The position numbers and the translations under genes were made by a program. The notes beneath the pieces are model-generated. The model ran no database searches. It saw only the letters and a program-made list of their open reading frames with translations, and was not told where the DNA came from. Positions 22,130 through 33,744 of a stretch of 64,000 bases of DNA are shown here, piece by piece. The DNA lies in assembly GCA_025765615.1 (NCBI GenBank), contig JAIVFJ010000226.1, positions 36,159 to 100,158 on the forward strand. Direction: 5' to 3'. The DNA is from Zopfochytrium polystomum. Its lineage: Eukaryota > Chytridiomycota > Chytridiomycetes > Chytridiales > Chytridiaceae. Every line of letters begins with the position of its first letter. Within the stretch, counting starts at the first letter, position 1.

Positions 22130-23443
22130 CAACTGACAGGGTTTGCAGTCAAAAAGGGGGAACCTCACGGAGGCGCCTTGCACACACTCAAATGCATACG
22201 TACCCCTTCTAGACAGACAAATTCAAACGAAGTTTACCAACGTACCGTTGCCAGCGCGTTCTAAGAACCAGCCATTTAGTTCCCCATCGCTGTAATTGAG
22301 TAGACAACCGCTAATTGGTGCCTGTTTTAGCTCGGGGAATCGGTGTGATTACCCTCTGTACTCACACTCTCCTACTCTGGCTGCGGAGAGCAAGCCCACG
22401 ACTTGGCCGAGAGACAAACGCTGTGAGACCCGAAATTTTTTTTTTTTTTTTTTTCTCAACCCAAACGCCGAGAGTCCGAAAGCCGTCGGAAAAAATCATT
22501 CATCTATCTTTTTCTTCATCCGCAGGCTTCCGCCTTCAGCTTATCGTCATTTCTGCCTTTTTATCTGATTCGTGGCTTCAGCACAGCCGAGAGACGCAGA
22601 GATTGAAGAGAAGTGCGAGACCCATTTACCTCCCGAGTACAGGAATGGTATTTCTTTTAGACAAAGTCGGATATTCGAATATCTGACATTTGTTTTGATA
22701 AAAGAAGTCGAGGGTGGCTCTTTTCTTTTCTTTTGAGTCAATCATAGTCGCTCTTGCCGAAAGGAGCAGAGAAGGGCTGAACAACGGGTGGAGCTTATCG
22801 GACTGAGGTGGAAAGCGTTGCGGGCGGACCGCGGTCCTGTCCAATAAGCGTCCCTCTCTGCGTTTCGTACGGGGAACCCCCGGGGGGTGTAAGGAGTGGA
22901 GCATATAATGGTTGATTTGATGTTGGTCTAAGTGCATGAGTGAGGTGAGCGAGTCAAAGGAAGCACAGTGGATTGATTGGTTTTAATGAAACGTGGGTCA
23001 GGGGGAAGAGGACGCGGTCGCGTGGGATATCAACCCGCGAAACGAGGAAGGCGGGGGGGGGCCGCCAGTCGAGGTAAGCTTGCTTGCTAGCGGTCTGCAA
23101 ACAAAGAAGGAAAAACTTGCGATCCGCATTCTTCCCTTTCGGCATCTGTTTGGAGTGTCCCGCTTGCTTGCTTCGCCCTTTGGCCTTTTCTGTCTTTCGC
23201 TCTGTCTCCCTCCCGCTCCTTCTGCCTCCAAGTCCGCAATTCTTCCAGTATTAATTCAAATAGGTCACAGGTCGGAGTGGCAGAGCAGAGAGGAGAGAGA
23301 AAGAGGGAGGGAGAGAGACAGATAGAGTGCTTTCTTTGCGGACACTCCTCTTGACGGTTCCGCCTGGATTGGCCAGACACAAAAACACAGACTCTGAGGC
23401 TGAGCAGCAAAAGGATTGGAAGCGATAGCGCCAGACCGAGACG

Positions 23444-23492
<49 letters not shown>

Positions 23493-23710
23493 TGTGTGTG
23501 TGTGTGTGAGACAAAAGACACAAAGGCTTAATTCAGGAAATCAGGTTGACTCGCATGCGAACTGTGTCCGCGGTTGGGAAATGTACTCAGCCGCGGTTCC
23601 CGCCTGTCCGCACACTTCGAATCCTCCACACACACACACACACACACACACTCTCTCTCTCTCTCTCTCTCTCTCCCTCTCTCTCTGTCTCTGTCTCTGT
23701 CTCCTCTTCT
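22130..23710. other. Intergenic part of the left arm
   Basis: Contains T and A tracts, a pyrimidine-rich zone and, near 23,447-23,510, a (GA)n then (TG)n microsatellite, plus (CA)n(CT)n at 23,628-23,700. All are mirrored in the right arm. No gene is visible. Confidence 0.45.
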
Positions 23711-23720
23711 AGTATATATG
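23711..23720 (+). promoter_or_regulatory. TATA box of the left-arm 13-exon gene
   Basis: AGTATATATG lies about 100 nt upstream of the ATG at 23,818 and is conserved in the right arm (about 48,990-49,005). Confidence 0.5.
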
Positions 23721-23817
23721 GCGGCTGCACAGCCCTCCCTGCCTCGGAACAACATTTTTTTCCCACACACACGAACTCTCTTGATCGCTCAGGCTCCCAT
23801 TCCCGTCTTCCCATACC

Positions 23818-26800
23818 ATGGGGTCGCCAACCGCAACCCGCCCGGCGTCAACGCCGCACCGCAGCCACGTTCTTCTTCTCCCAATCCTCCTCCTCCTCTT
23901 CCACCTCCTCATTCTCCTCCCAAACAAACACATCCTCGCAACGCCCATCCCTCGCCGCGACACAGACCTCCGTCGACGCGACCCGATCAGCATCGCCAGA
24001 CGCAGCGGCGGAAGCACCGTCGTCACCATTGCCACACCGCCCTTCGTCTCGACACCGCCCGAAAACCACCTTACCTCGCATCTGGTCCGCCGCGCCCGTG
24101 TCGAGGTCGACAAAAAGACCGGGCAGCCAAACGAGCCCGTTCAGACCGCCGGTGACCGCTTCGAGACCGGAAAGCTCGGCAACTCGCGCTTCAATGCGGC
24201 AAAGGCTGGATTGAAGGAGGTGTGTGCGTGTGTGATTGGGTTTAAGTTTGCGGTTAGGTTTGAGAACGTGCGTATGAAGACTCTGTGAGTGAGTGAGTTA
24301 GAGAATGTTCGTAGGTGCTGGAAAATCACTCCCGTCGCGAGGAAATCCTTTCTTACTCAACTTCTTGTTCGTCTAACTCACCGCTTCAACTCCAAACCAG
24401 ACTGCGTACATGGCGCAGCTCGACGGCACCGATGCCGCAGTCGCCTTTGGCGCGTCGACCGCCGGTGCAGCAATAAGAGCAGTTGCCGGCAAGACTGGTT
24501 AGTGGGTGTAGAAGCTGTACGCGAGCCTCAGGATGAGAGAAAACAAGTTGCTTTTCCCAAAGGTAACCATACCCCACCTTTTGTTACACACCAGCCGGAA
24601 AAGCAGCCGCGATCGCCATTGGTGCAACTGCAAGCGCATGCATCGACTGTGTCAAGGCCGTGGTGCAGAAGAAGAGCGCAAAGGGTATAAAGGGAGCGAA
24701 GTTCCTTCCTTTCTTTTCTATTTGTTCTGTTCCTGACATTCGCCTTTTTGTCAGACATTGCCAAGCAAACCTTGGCCGGCGCGATGCAGGGCACGGCGCT
24801 GCAGCTGGATTCGGGCAGTTGAGTGACCACGATCGACACCCTAACGCTTGAAATTCACACGCACTCTCACATCGACGCAAAGACCACGCGCGTGTCCCCA
24901 TGTTTTCCGCCGCCTGGGACCTTCGCCAGGGCAAGTCGCTTAAGAGTTGAGTGTCTCACTTTCCGCCTTTTCTGGCCGCTCGCTCGCCTGTTTCTTTTTA
25001 GCCTGTTCGTCTCACAAAAACTCTTTTTCCCCTCCCCCGAACAAACCCAACAAACAAAGCCGCCGCAAACACCGCCGCAAACGCCGCTGATGCTGACTGG
25101 GTCAAGCAGGCCGCCGCGAATCCGCTGGGTCGGTACACACCCTAACCAGCCCATGAGCCCCCCTTTTTTTTTTTCCTGATGCGCCTCTCCTCCCACCCCC
25201 CACTGTCTATCCCCTCAAACCTTTTCAGAAAAGGTTCAAAAAGCCAAGATGGAAGATGCCAAAAAGAACGGCAACGCACCCGCCGAAGCGCCAAAGTCGA
25301 AAATGCAAAAGGCTGGCTCTGTCGCGAAAACCATCGGGAAACTGGTGCGCGCCCACCTCCTCCCTTTCCCTACGAACAACATTTCACGGATACTTTGCAA
25401 ACCCAATTTTTTTTATCATTGTACGCAGGGCGTCAAGACCGGCTACGCCATCGCGAACAAGGCGGTCCCCGTCGCCGTCGCCGGTGCTGTCACCGCCGCC
25501 GCTGGACCCATCGGTAAGTGGCGAAAGAAGACGTCGAGAAAATCACGTAAAAATAATCCTCCCTCTTCCCGCATCCACCTAAAAAAAAACTATTAGCTGG
25601 CTGTGCCGCCGGACTTTGCACCGCTGCCGCGATGGGAGCCGCGCATGGCGTCGTCAGCAGCGCCCTCAAGGGCGAGAGCCCAAAGAGTTGAGTAGTGATT
25701 GGCTGAGCGGGCGTATGTTTGTGTTTCGGAAATCGCTGACACATTGTCATTTTATAACCAGAGATGCTCAAAAACGGGGTTGCGGTCGCCACTCAGCAGG
25801 TCGCGTCGTGGGTCCCAGGCGGACGTGAGTTTGACTCCTCTTTGCCTCATTGTTGCTATGGCCTCTATGGTCGGCTTCGTGCTCCTTTGTCTGACCAAAC
25901 CAAACCGCACACACCGGGGGAAAAACACAAAAAATATAGGCGCCATCCACTATGGAGTGCATGCCGCTGGCAACTCGCTGGCTGACGGCAAGGGCATGGC
26001 AGGTAGGCCGGGCGCGCAACCAATTTTAATTCATTCACCCTTGCGCTCTTATTTCCGTATGGGAGGAAAAGACTTCGCGTTTTCGGGCCAAACTTCGTGT
26101 GCTTCGCGCTCCCCTTCTGACAATACCAACAAAAACAAAAAAAAAAAAAAAAAATCAACACCTAGCGGCGGTACAGAACGGCGTTGCGGGCTATGCGGGA
26201 ATGGCGGCGAGCGGCGCTGTGAAACGCATCGGTGCTACGCGTAAGTACTCTTATTGGGAGGTCGAGTCCGCCGCGACCTCGTAGGCCTGAATGTTCGTCT
26301 TCCTTTCATCTTTTTGCTCCCCTCTCATCTTAACAAATGATACCTTCGTCTTCACCCCCCCCCAGCCATGACCGGCGCCATGGTGATGGACACAGTCCAG
26401 TCCGCGATCAACGGTGTCGCAAACACGATCAAGGGCGACCCCAATCTGTCCAAGAACGGCAAGAAGCTGCAGGCGGCGGGCAAGTACGCCGGCAACACCG
26501 GCAACGTCATTAAAACCATCCAGGGCAAAATTGTGGCCAAGAAGATCGACGGCGGCCGGGCTGACGCCGGGGCGAAGAAGAACTTGGCCGTCGCGCAGGG
26601 CAGCGCGAAGGGCAACTTGGCGGTCGCCTCTGGCGCCGCGAAGAAGGACTTGGCTGCGGGGCAAGGCGCCGCGAGCAGGATCGCGGCTCCCGCAAAGGGC
26701 GCCGCGGCGAAGAACGGCGCCGCGGCCGCCGCGGCCGCCGACGCTGGGTATAAACGTGTTCAGCAGGGCGTAAAGGGCGCCGGACCGACGCCGAGCGGGC

Positions 26801-27396
26801 CCCAGTTCAAAACGCCGGACTCTCTCAAGCCCGGCGCAAAGACCAACCTGCAGTTTAAAACTCCAGACTCGCTCAAGCCCGGCGCAAAGACCAGCCTGCA
26901 GTTTAAAACCCCAGACTCGCTCAAGCCCGGCGCAAAGACGAATCTTAAGTCGAGCGCCCCGGACACGTCTAAGAAGGGCGTTGGCGGGATCGCGCAGCCA
27001 TCGGCCGCGGCGGCGAAAAAGACCCTTGGGAGGTCCCCCCCGGCCACCAAAGAAAACGCTGGGTCGGTCGCCGCCCGTGCCACGCTCAAGGCCGCCGGAA
27101 ATAAGGCTGTGGCCGTCGGCAGGCTGAAGGGCGCAGGGGCCGACGCAAAATCGCCGAAGGCCGCCGGCGCCGCGGGAGGCGAGACAGCTGCAACAACCGC
27201 GAAAAAGGGGCTGTCCCGTTCGTCGTCCGCCCCGGCAAAGCCCGGCGGCACCACGGGAAAAGCGCCGGGAGCAACGAAGGAGCTGTCCCGCTTGGCTTCC
27301 GTCCCAAAGCCTGCTTCTCCTGCGAAAGCGGCAGCCCCTGCGAAGGTGGCGGCACCTGCGAAGGCAGCGACACCTGCGAAGCGTGGCAAAAAGTGA
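23818..27396 (+). CDS. Secreted Ala/Lys-rich 13-exon protein, left-arm copy
   Basis: Exons 23818-24219, 24401-24497, 24595-24684, 24755-24817, 24883-24945, 25060-25128, 25229-25344, 25429-25513, 25597-25686, 25762-25824, 25940-26002, 26166-26240 and 26366-27396 keep one frame to give 768 residues. The N terminus has a hydrophobic signal (HVLLLPILLLLFHLLILLP, about residues 17-36). Small exons encode Ala/Gly-rich helical pieces; several are alike (MLKNGVAVATQQVASWV; VQNGVAGYAGMAASGAV). Almost all internal joins are phase 1 and five exons are exactly 63 nt, so exons could be skipped or duplicated without breaking the frame. The last exon has three 16-residue repeats (QFKTPDSLKPGAKTNL) and a Lys/Ala/Pro-rich tail like histone H1. 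No enzyme motif is seen. The protein is probably exported; function unknown. Confidence 0.72.
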
Positions 27397-27816
27397 ACTG
27401 TATCGACCATTTTGAGCAAGCGGGACGGACGATGAAGGGATTTCTTGGAGGAACTGGACAAAATTAGCATTCTCTATTTCGTTGTATCCCCTCTTCATTC
27501 CGTTCTATCTATCTCCTTTCTTCCCCCTTCAACCTGTCAGCCTTTTCTCAACCACTACGAAAAAGGCATGCACTCCATCCTCACATTATTACTTTTTTTT
27601 TTTGTTCTTTTCCCGGTTCGATTTCTATGGCCTTCCTTCCCCTTGTCGCACGTTTTCTTGAGCACCAATTTTTTATCAACTTCGTGTGGCTGTTGCAGAG
27701 ATCAGTAATACCGCGTGCGAGCAGTGATGGCGTTCAATGACTTGATTTTGGAACTCCAGGTGAAATTTCGAGGATCAACAAATCCTGCGATTCTAAAGCA
27801 AAGGCTCGTGAGGACT

Positions 27817-28458
27817 CAGTGCGCGCTTCAAAGCAGGCGGTTCATGGAGCTTGGGGGGGACGTTTGGTGGCGACCCTGCGGTGTTCGAATTTCCTCTCCT
27901 TCACCGAGTGGTTGGTTCCGAGATCGGAGACAAGCATTATTTACGGATGCGAACGGAAGGACTCGGTCAGGTTGCCGGCTGCAGTCGCCATGTTCCAGAT
28001 ACCCACCCGAAATGGGCAGTTGGTTTTGGCCCCTGATTCTCAGTCTGCCGCGCACAGTGAGCGATGAAAAGGCTTGAGCCGTGTTTGTAAGGCAAACGCT
28101 TCGCACTCCACGCGAGATCGCCGCTAAAGTCGTCGTGATAAAGCGAGGAGTCAACGAGACACGCGCCCTCCGTCTCGACCACAGTTGTCTTCAGGCCTTC
28201 CAAAGAAGACACCTCATTTTTATGCTTCAGAGACATCGAAGACAGTTTATTCTCGAAAGGACTAAATCCTTTTTCGTGCGGAAGTTACCAACGAAGACAG
28301 CCGCTCAAAATCGTTTATTGTCGGGGGCGAACTCTCGCGGACTCCCGCCCGTCGCGCACGACTCAGTCCTTGCAGCTACTCGTCTTGGCAAACAGACCCA
28401 TTCCACATACACACACACACTCACTCCCCCGCTCACACACACGCACACACACACCACC
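27817..28458. other. Spacer sequence upstream of the kinase-like gene
   Basis: Begins where the left arm stops matching. No gene is visible. A (CA)n-like tract precedes the next start codon at 28,459. Confidence 0.35.
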
Positions 28459-30443
28459 ATGACACGCGCGCCGTTCCTTGCGCTCCTCGTCGCCGTCCTC
28501 CCAAGCCTCATGCGTCCGCTGACCACTCCATCGTCGTCGATCCGTCCCATCAGCGCCGCCCTCCACAATTCCTTTGCGGCAGCGTCGGCAGTCCCAGACC
28601 CGCAGCCCCGTCCGCACCCGGGTGGCTGTATGAGCACGATGGGCTGCGTCGGAGACGGCGGCGATCGCCCGGTGGAGAGCAGCGGCAGTATGAGGGACGT
28701 AGACTCACCCACACCGTCATCGTCGCCATCCCGGAGCAGTTCAGGAGATGAAGTTGTGGAACCGAGCTGGGTCCGCGGAAAGATTACGGTGGCGGGGACA
28801 GAGTACACGGTATGTTTGTGACGTCTCCTCTTCTTCTTTTTTCTTTTTTTTCTTTCCTTCTTTTTTTCGGCGGTTCAAGCGATTTGTTTTTCCCATAACC
28901 ACCTTAAATCGTAGAAAGACGAGTCGAAAAACGAACCGAGAGGCAAAAGCGGGGTGGTTTCGTTCACGACGGACAACAAGGTCGTGAAGAAGACAATCCA
29001 TGGTTTCTCGGACGACGCGATCGCGGCATACCAGGCTGGTAAGTTTCCTTCGCCCTCAGAGCTCAAGTCAATCAATCGCTTCCTTGGTCGATCCCATCCA
29101 ATTTTCCCGTTGATTCCAAAACTTGCGGCTCTCACTCACACCCGCCGCCTGACGTTCTTTCAGCCGATCACTATATCGCGCACGAAGGAAAGACAATGGT
29201 CCAGAGGAAGATCGAAGGCCAAACCCTTGCCGATTACAACCGCCAGAACCCTGAGAAGAAGGTGCAGCTGTCAGAGATGAAGGACCATATCCTGCAGAGG
29301 CAGAACGCCATTGGATTCAGGCACAACGATGTTAATCCGAGAAACATAATGGTGGATGAGCAAGGGAAGGTGATATTGGAAATGTCGCCGACGATTTACA
29401 ACTTTCTGAGATATTTCTTTTTTCTCCGAACAACCGCAGTTCAAGGATCTCATCGACTGGGACGATGGTGAGAAAGAACTCCGCGGTCCCGTGACTGACT
29501 CACATCACTGAAAACAACTTCTTTGGCGCAAAAAAAAAAAAAAAAAAAAAAAAAAACGACAACAAGCAACAAGACTTAACCACGGCGATACGGTGACAAG
29601 CCTTGAATGCGAAGGCGAAAGCGGAGGTCTCAGTCGGCGAGGGCTCCGCGCCAAAGCTGGCAGCGCACAGTGCAAGAAGAACAGCGCCAAAAAGGTGGCG
29701 GGCAACATGAAGGCGCTGTTTGCGAACAAGAAGATGAACGCGGACGGAACCTTGGATATAAAGGTTGGACAAATCGATTTCTCTAGTCCTTCACATCATC
29801 GTTATTCTTGTTCCCATCTCCCCCGCGTTTCCCCCCCCCTCTCCCCCACCCCCCCCCCTCCACGCTTCACCATTACCCTCGATCCGCACAGGCGACGCTG
29901 GCCGCTACCGGCGCAAACAAGGAGACCGCCGGTGCGGTTGGCAAGGTGACAAAGTCGACAATCGCAAAGGCAAAGGGAGCACGCTCCAAGACCGGCAAGA
30001 CGGAGGCAACGGGCGGACTCTCAAAAGACAAGAAGAAGAAGAGGACTCCGACGACTCCGAGGTCTAAAACCGGAGGGAAAGGCGGAAAGCGAGCAGCGGG
30101 GAAGAACGGCGGGAAGTCAAAGGCGACGACGCGGACTGCCGGTAAGACGAAAGGCACCGCGAAGAAGTCAAAAGGCGGGCACAAAACGGCGGGGAAGAAG
30201 GTGGCGCCTAAGAAGACCAAGGCTGCAAAGCCCGGCAAGACCAAGGGGAAGGCAGCCGGTCCGTCTGGGCGTCCAAAAGCGGCAAAGCCGAGAAAGGTGG
30301 CGAAGAAGCCGACGGCAAAGAAGCAGGTGCCAAAGCGAGAGGCTCCGACGAAACCTAAGGGTACGAAAGGAAGCAAATCTTCCGGCCCGTCAATGAAAGC
30401 TGCACCGATGGCGGAAGTGATGGGAAAAGGGCCGAAAAAATAA
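28459..30443 (+). CDS. Secreted kinase-like protein with histone-H1-like tail
   Basis: Starts MTRAPFLALLVAVLPSLM, a signal peptide. Exons 28459-28809, 28915-29038, 29164-29369 and 29440-29467 join in phase. They encode a linker and a kinase-like C-lobe: GFRHNDVNPRN at about residues 209-219 fits the catalytic HxDxxxxN loop and DLIDWDDG supplies the metal-binding Asp. A later exon ends at 29,763 (KKMNADGTLDIK) and the last runs 29892-30443 with a Lys/Ala/Pro-rich tail of about 180 residues (KPGKTKGKAAG, AKKPTAKKQ) like histone H1. The start of the penultimate exon is uncertain: between 29,600 and 29,680 two frames both look coding, so a short intron or a frameshift is needed. N-lobe motifs are not obvious. 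It is a paralog of the gene at 3,927-5,005, which lacks the tail. Confidence 0.6.
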
Positions 30444-30859
30444 ATGAGTCTCTTCAGAATAGGTTCTTGGATGATTGGTGCCAGTTCCAGTAAGGGAAAT
30501 TTGGGGGGATCCAAAGAAAACCTAGATCCAAAGAAAACCTTTCTTTCTCAATCATTGTGTCGTCGTTTAACATTAACCATGCTCTGTAATCCACAGAGAC
30601 GGGTTTGTGTGAGCGCGGTGGGGCGAGCGGGGTGGAAGGTCCCAGTCGGCGGCGGCAGCGGCGCCAAGAGAGGTCTGTTTCGAGAATGAAACAAGCACAA
30701 CTCGTCGACGGAAAGCGGGGTACTGTTTTATTTGCCGTGTGTCGCACACTTCGGCGAGCAACGCATACCCACGAGATGGAATAACGTTTAAGAACTCTCG
30801 CATTTTGCTCGCCCCGCGACATCTTTGGACTCCCCTGAATCTGCTCTCTTCAAAAATAA

Positions 30860-31525
30860 AAAATAACAGCAACAAGGCTCAACCACGGCGAACTGGTGAC
30901 AAGACTTGCGTGCGAAAGCCAAGCTCTCACTCGGCGAGGGCTCCGAGCGCGAACCATAAGATGAACGGGATCATGAATGTAAAGGCGCGACAATCCAAAA
31001 TTTTGGCGTCGTTCGGTCGTAACGCTTGTTCCTTTACCTCCGCCCCAATCCCTCGACCCCCACAGGCGACGCTAGCCGGGAGTCCGCTCCAAGACCGGCA
31101 TGGCGGGCTTACGGCGGACTTGCAAGGGACAAAAATAAGAAGGAGGCTCCGACGACTGGGAACCGCCCATCAGCAGGGAAGAGCGGCGACAAGATAATGG
31201 CGAAGACGCGAGCTGTCGGCATGATCAAAGGCGCTAAGAAGAAACAAAAGGCGGCCAAAATACGGCGCCGAAGAGAGTCCCGGCGCCGAAAAAGCCCAAG
31301 TCTGCAACGCACGGCAAGGGTAAGGGAAGGCAGCCGGTCGTGCCGGACAACGTGGCGAAGAAGTCGCCGGCTTGGAGGCAGGTATCAAAGCGGCACATAG
31401 CGGCAAAGCCCAAAGCTACAAAGGGGAGCAAATCTTCCGGTTCAGCGCGCGGGGCGGTCGCGTCCAAGAAAGCCGCGCTCAAGGCAGCAGCGAACAAAGG
31501 AAATGGGTCGAACAAACAAATGTGA
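30860..31525 (+). pseudogene. Decayed tandem copy of the kinase-like gene's 3' part
   Basis: Repeats the DNA from about 29,560 onward: CTCAACCACGGCGA, a degenerate LRAKAKLSLGEGS stretch, CACAGGCGACGCTAGCC, then a broken version of the Lys/Ala tail ending PKATKGSKSSGSARG and SNKQM. Frames change repeatedly and no kinase-like exons are present. Confidence 0.6.
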
Positions 31526-31934
31526 TTTTCTTGAAACACTCGGCCGATTAGTTTTCACCAAGTATTTCCAAGCGTACACTGGTATCTCACGGAAGTACTT
31601 ATTCCCGCCATTCTCGTTCTTCAAAATTTTTCTTTTTTTAGTATTCTCTTGATGAGGGTAGTGAAGGGGCGCACGGTTGTAAGGTGTAAGATGGGGACGA
31701 GTGAAAACAAAGCAAAGGCGGAGAGGCAATCGAAGCCCAAAAAAAAAAGAAACAACATTACGGCCATAGAAGAAGCGAAAAGTGGAAGTGATCGCGAAGC
31801 GCGAGGTTACACCTAGTCCCCTGGCCACGAACGCAAGAAAAAGGTTGCGCCGTCAAGTGAAAAAGTTGGAAAACAGAAAAGAAAGAAACGGGGGGAGAAT
31901 AATACAATGACGAACCGCCCCACGGACTCTCTTA
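31526..31934. other. Intergenic sequence between convergent genes
   Basis: Lies between the decayed tail copy and the 3' end of the minus-strand transporter. Short A and T tracts only; no gene seen. Confidence 0.3.
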
Positions 31935-33290
31935 TCACGCCTTTGAGGCGACCGCGAACTCCTGGTCCTGAGCCAGCACGGGCGCCTTACCCTCCCTTAT
32001 CTTCCTGTCCGCAATCTTCTTTGGCACCTTGGATCCGACGAGGGCGTAGAACAGCACGACCAAGAACCCAAGCATGGGCAAAAACATGCCGCGAGCCGTT
32101 GTGCCGGTAGCGTCACCGACGGACGCAATGCAGAGCGGGAAGATCGCTCCTCCGACGAGGGACGAGATCATGAAGGAAGCGCCGCGGCGGGTGTGCTTGC
32201 CGAGGTCCTCCATGGCCAGGGTGAAGATGGTCGGGAACATGATGGACTCGAAAAAGTAGATGGACATGATGATCGCGACGCCGGCTTTACCCGAGCCGAC
32301 GATGAGGTACGCGGCCATGCCGGTCGCGATAAGGGAGTAGAGCGCGAGGAGGTGACGGGGGTCGACGAACTTGAGCAGCGCGGAGCCGATGAAGCGGCCG
32401 GCCGTGAAGATGATGAGCGAGTAGGTGAGGTAAAGCGCGGCGTCGCCGGAGGAAATGGCGATCGACTCGGTCACAAAGTTGATGAAGAGCCCCGCGATGC
32501 CGACCTGCGCGCCGACGTAGGAGAACTGCGCGGCGATGCCCCAGAGCAGGTTGGTGTGCTCCCAGATCTGCGTGTCGTCGGCGGCGTCGCCGCCCTCGGC
32601 GCCGGCCTCCATGGCGTCCTTTTCGGCCTCGTTGATTTCGGGGAGCTTTGTAAAGATGAAGAGGACGAGGATGAGGGCGACGAAGCCGGCGATGGCGAGG
32701 TAGACGTATTTGACGGAGGAGAGGTCGCCGGAGGTGGTCTTTTTGGCGTCGTTGGAGTAGTCGGCGCCGCCAAAGAATGCGTAGGAGCCGATGATGGGGC
32801 CGATGACGGAGCCGATGCCGTTGAAGGACTGCGACAGGTTCAGCCGGAACGTCGACGAGGAGGAGGGGCCGAGGACGGCGATGTACGGGTTCGCGGCGGC
32901 TTCGAGGGTCGAAAGGCCGCAGGCGATGACGAAGGTCGAAGCGACGAGGCCGGGGAAGGTGACGTAGGTCGACGACGGGTAGAAGCAGATGGCGCCGACG
33001 ATGTAGAACGAAAGACCCATGAGGATACCAGCCTTGTAGCCGAACTTTTTGATGACGGCGCCGGCAGGGTACAGGCCCATAACAAAGTATGCGCCAAAGT
33101 AGGCGAACTGGAGGAGCGTCGACTGGGTGCGCGAGATGCCGAGGACTTCCTGGAAGTGCTTGTTCAGGACGTCGAGCAGGCCGTATGCGAGGCCCCACAG
33201 GAAGAAGAGCGACGTGACGAGGGCCAAGGGGCCCCAGAGCGTCTTTTGGGCGGCCGAGGCCGTGTTGACTGGGCCGGCGTATCCGGGCAT
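31935..33290 (-). CDS. FHS-family sugar:proton symporter (L-fucose permease-like), copy 1
   Basis: An uninterrupted frame of 451 residues starting MPGYAGPVNTASAAQKTLWG. It has the hydrophobic pattern of a 12-helix major-facilitator transporter with a hydrophilic, acidic central loop near residues 215-235 (EAEKDAMEAGAE). Family marks are FFLWGLAYGLLDVLNKHFQ in helix 1, LLQFAYFGAYF in helix 2, LEAAANPYIAVLG in helix 4 and SQSFNGIGSVIGP in helix 5, all typical of the fucose/glucose/galactose:H+ symporter (FHS) family. The exact sugar cannot be read from the sequence. A near-identical copy lies in opposite orientation at 37,866-39,227. A TATA element sits about 145 nt upstream. Confidence 0.9.
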   Translation of the reverse strand: MPGYAGPVNTASAAQKTLWGPLALVTSLFFLWGLAYGLLDVLNKHFQEVLGISRTQSTLLQFAYFGAYFVMGLYPAGAVIKKFGYKAGILMGLSFYIVGAICFYPSSTYVTFPGLVASTFVIACGLSTLEAAANPYIAVLGPSSSSTFRLNLSQSFNGIGSVIGPIIGSYAFFGGADYSNDAKKTTSGDLSSVKYVYLAIAGFVALILVLFIFTKLPEINEAEKDAMEAGAEGGDAADDTQIWEHTNLLWGIAAQFSYVGAQVGIAGLFINFVTESIAISSGDAALYLTYSLIIFTAGRFIGSALLKFVDPRHLLALYSLIATGMAAYLIVGSGKAGVAIIMSIYFFESIMFPTIFTLAMEDLGKHTRRGASFMISSLVGGAIFPLCIASVGDATGTTARGMFLPMLGFLVVLFYALVGSKVPKKIADRKIREGKAPVLAQDQEFAVASKA

Positions 33291-33433
33291 GCTGTGAGGA
33301 GGAGGAGGAGGGGGGAGGAGAGTGCGAGTTCTAACGGATGTTCGGGGGCCCGGGATGGTGTGCGTGACGGAAATCGTCCGTACGAGGGGTTGGATGTCGA
33401 CTGAAGGAAGGTTGTGTGGTGCGTAGCTGGCAG

Positions 33434-33442
33434 GCTTTTTAT
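33434..33442 (-). promoter_or_regulatory. TATA box of transporter copy 1
   Basis: GTATAAAAA on the minus strand, about 145 nt before the ATG at 33,290. No equivalent TATA is evident upstream of the inverted copy at 37,866. Confidence 0.5.
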
Positions 33443-33744
33443 ACTCTCATTTCCGCCTTGTTGGGGGCAATCTGCGAGCTGATCACGATCATGTGGTGAA
33501 GGTCAGCTGGTGTGCAAAGGGTTTCCATCTTTGCTAATTTGCTAATTAGTGGGCGGGGGGAGAGTCAGAGAAAGAGAGAGAGAGAGAGATGGCGGGTTTG
33601 ATAACAACGAGAGGAATGGGGCGGAGACTGAGCAGGGGGGGGCAAGCCCGCAATCGATGAAGCCCTTCATTCAAATTTGTGTCGTTTTCTGTCTTTCCGC
33701 CCCTCTGTCTCCCTCTCTCTCTCTCTCTCTTTTGCCACGACCGC

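Larger units (their letters stand above)
21836..27816 (+). repeat. Left arm of the large inverted duplication
   Basis: About 5,980 bp matches 44,875-50,880 in reverse orientation along its whole length. Differences are point changes and small indels, for example a 12-bp insertion in the other copy near 48,850. Outer matching ends at GTGTTCTCACC with AGAGG before it; inner matching ends at CGTGAGGACT. It contains the RVxF mini-gene and the 13-exon gene. Confidence 0.95.

Noticed and set aside
23818..27396. Reading the 13-exon gene as a decayed, multiply frameshifted single-exon gene
   Set aside because: All breaks coincide with GT...AG sequences and phases add up exactly over 13 exons, which decay would not produce.
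32193..33404. Frame of about 400 codons on the plus strand
   Set aside because: It is the antisense shadow of the FHS transporter and has the Glu/Asp/Gly/Arg composition expected of such a shadow.
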